From: Desulfatitalea sp.
GTDB taxonomy: Bacteria; Desulfobacterota; Desulfobacteria; Desulfobacterales; Desulfosarcinaceae
Assembly (NCBI GenBank): GCA_013041835.1
Contig: JABDRH010000367.1
Location: forward strand, 1 to 6,608
Direction: 5' to 3'
Length of the DNA stretch: 6,608 nucleotides
The translations under genes and the position numbers were made by a program. A model generated the notes under the pieces. The model was given only the letters and a program-made list of their open reading frames with translations. It was not told the origin of the DNA and ran no database searches. Each line of letters begins with the position of its first letter. The first letter of the stretch is position 1. This document shows positions 5,848 through 6,608 of the stretch, piece after piece.

Positions 5848-6608
5848 ATGATTACACGGTTCGCCATAAAAAAGAACGTCCTGACCTTGTCCATCCTGGT
5901 GGTCCTCGTACTGTCCGGAATCATGGTGTTCAACCATATGCCCAGGGACAGCATGCCTCCGTTTTTAATCCGTTTCATGAGCATTGTCACCGTCTATTCC
6001 GGAGCCAGTCCGGATCGTATTGAAAACCTGATTACCGATCCCATCGAAAAGGTGATTCAAGAGATTCCCGAGGTGGATTATATCACCAGCGAATCGCGCA
6101 CCGGTATTTCCATCGTCAGCGTCGCCATAAAGGACGGCATCTTTGATCTTCAACCGATCTTCGACCGTATCCGGCGCAAGGTGCAAGAGGTTCAATCCGG
6201 TTTTCCCGACGGTGCCGTGGTGCAAATCAAAGACGAACTGGGCGATGTGTTTGGCATCATCATCGGTCTGACCGCCGACGGATACTCCTATGCGGAAATG
6301 AAAGAGATTGCCGATGAGATGCGCGATGAGCTGATCAAGCTGCCCAATGCCGCCAAGGTGGAAATCGGCGGTGTTCAGGATGAACAGATCTTCGTTGAAT
6401 TCAACGATGCCCGCCTGGCTGAACTGGGCATAACCCAGAAAAGACTCCAGGATATCATCGGCGTCACCAACATTGTCATACCCGGCGGCGATATCCAGGT
6501 GGGCGATCAACGCCTGATTCTGGAGCCTACCGGCAACTTTGAATCCCTGAACGACCTGGCGGATATTATCGTGTCGGCCTCGGCAGGCAAGATATTGCGG
6601 TTGAAAGA
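5848..6608 (+). CDS. RND-family efflux permease (AcrB/MMPL-type ACR_tran), N-terminal part only
   Basis: The frame is open to the window edge, giving 253 complete codons of a protein that in this family usually exceeds 1000 aa. Residues about 10-28 form the first membrane helix (VLTLSILVVLVLSGIMVF). The first periplasmic pore domain follows, with the family pattern VTVYSGASPDRIENLITDPIE (47-67) and IPEVDYITSESRTGISIVSV (73-92), and a later NAAKVEIGGVQDEQIFVEF segment. The product is the proton-driven inner-membrane pump of the tripartite system. ATG 5848 is preceded by GGGAG (5838-5842) with a 5-nt spacer. The gap to the adaptor gene is 43 bp, so all three genes probably form one operon. The proton-relay residues in the membrane domain lie beyond the window, so pump class and substrate cannot be judged. 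Confidence 0.93.
   Translation, partial: MITRFAIKKNVLTLSILVVLVLSGIMVFNHMPRDSMPPFLIRFMSIVTVYSGASPDRIENLITDPIEKVIQEIPEVDYITSESRTGISIVSVAIKDGIFDLQPIFDRIRRKVQEVQSGFPDGAVVQIKDELGDVFGIIIGLTADGYSYAEMKEIADEMRDELIKLPNAAKVEIGGVQDEQIFVEFNDARLAELGITQKRLQDIIGVTNIVIPGGDIQVGDQRLILEPTGNFESLNDLADIIVSASAGKILRLK

Noticed and set aside
5965..6510. Minus-strand open frame of 181 codons
   Set aside because: It is antisense to the RND permease, whose frame shows the conserved first helix and pore-domain motifs.

Overview
The window looks like chromosomal DNA of a Gram-negative, probably environmental delta-proteobacterial or Desulfobacterota-type organism. That placement is an inference from the moderately high GC content, the mix of secreted proteins, the RND efflux genes and a foldback repeat in intergenic DNA. 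No marker gene fixes the taxonomy. No RNA gene, CRISPR array, transposase or phage gene was seen.

Left part (1-1319). A secreted subtilisin-like serine protease runs off the left edge on the minus strand, so only its signal peptide, propeptide and the start of its catalytic domain are visible. Across a 295-bp intergenic gap, a short exported protein with a single DUF11-like beta-sandwich domain is read on the plus strand from a good sigma-70-like promoter.

Middle (1320-2257). The DUF11-like gene and a minus-strand gene for an exported YHS-domain protein converge on a gap that holds a striking 180-bp palindrome (1368-1547). Its two 90-nt halves align without a gap at 63 of 90 positions, and the outer 25 nt match at 24. 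A degenerate partial relative of the same element lies on the other side of the YHS gene (about 2155-2215), in the leader of the next operon.

Right part (2258-6608). A plus-strand operon encodes the three parts of an RND efflux pump: outer-membrane factor, then lipoprotein-like periplasmic adaptor, then inner-membrane RND permease (cut by the right edge). The outer-membrane protein is the highlight. It is 801 aa because a complete-looking periplasmic substrate-binding domain (ABC_sub_bind/PF04392-like, about residues 40-342) is fused in front of a full TolC-type domain (about 350-801). Substrate-binding domains normally serve ABC importers or sensors, so fusion to an efflux duct suggests a pump whose outer-membrane channel carries its own ligand-binding module. 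This function is a hypothesis. The fusion itself is read directly from one uninterrupted frame.
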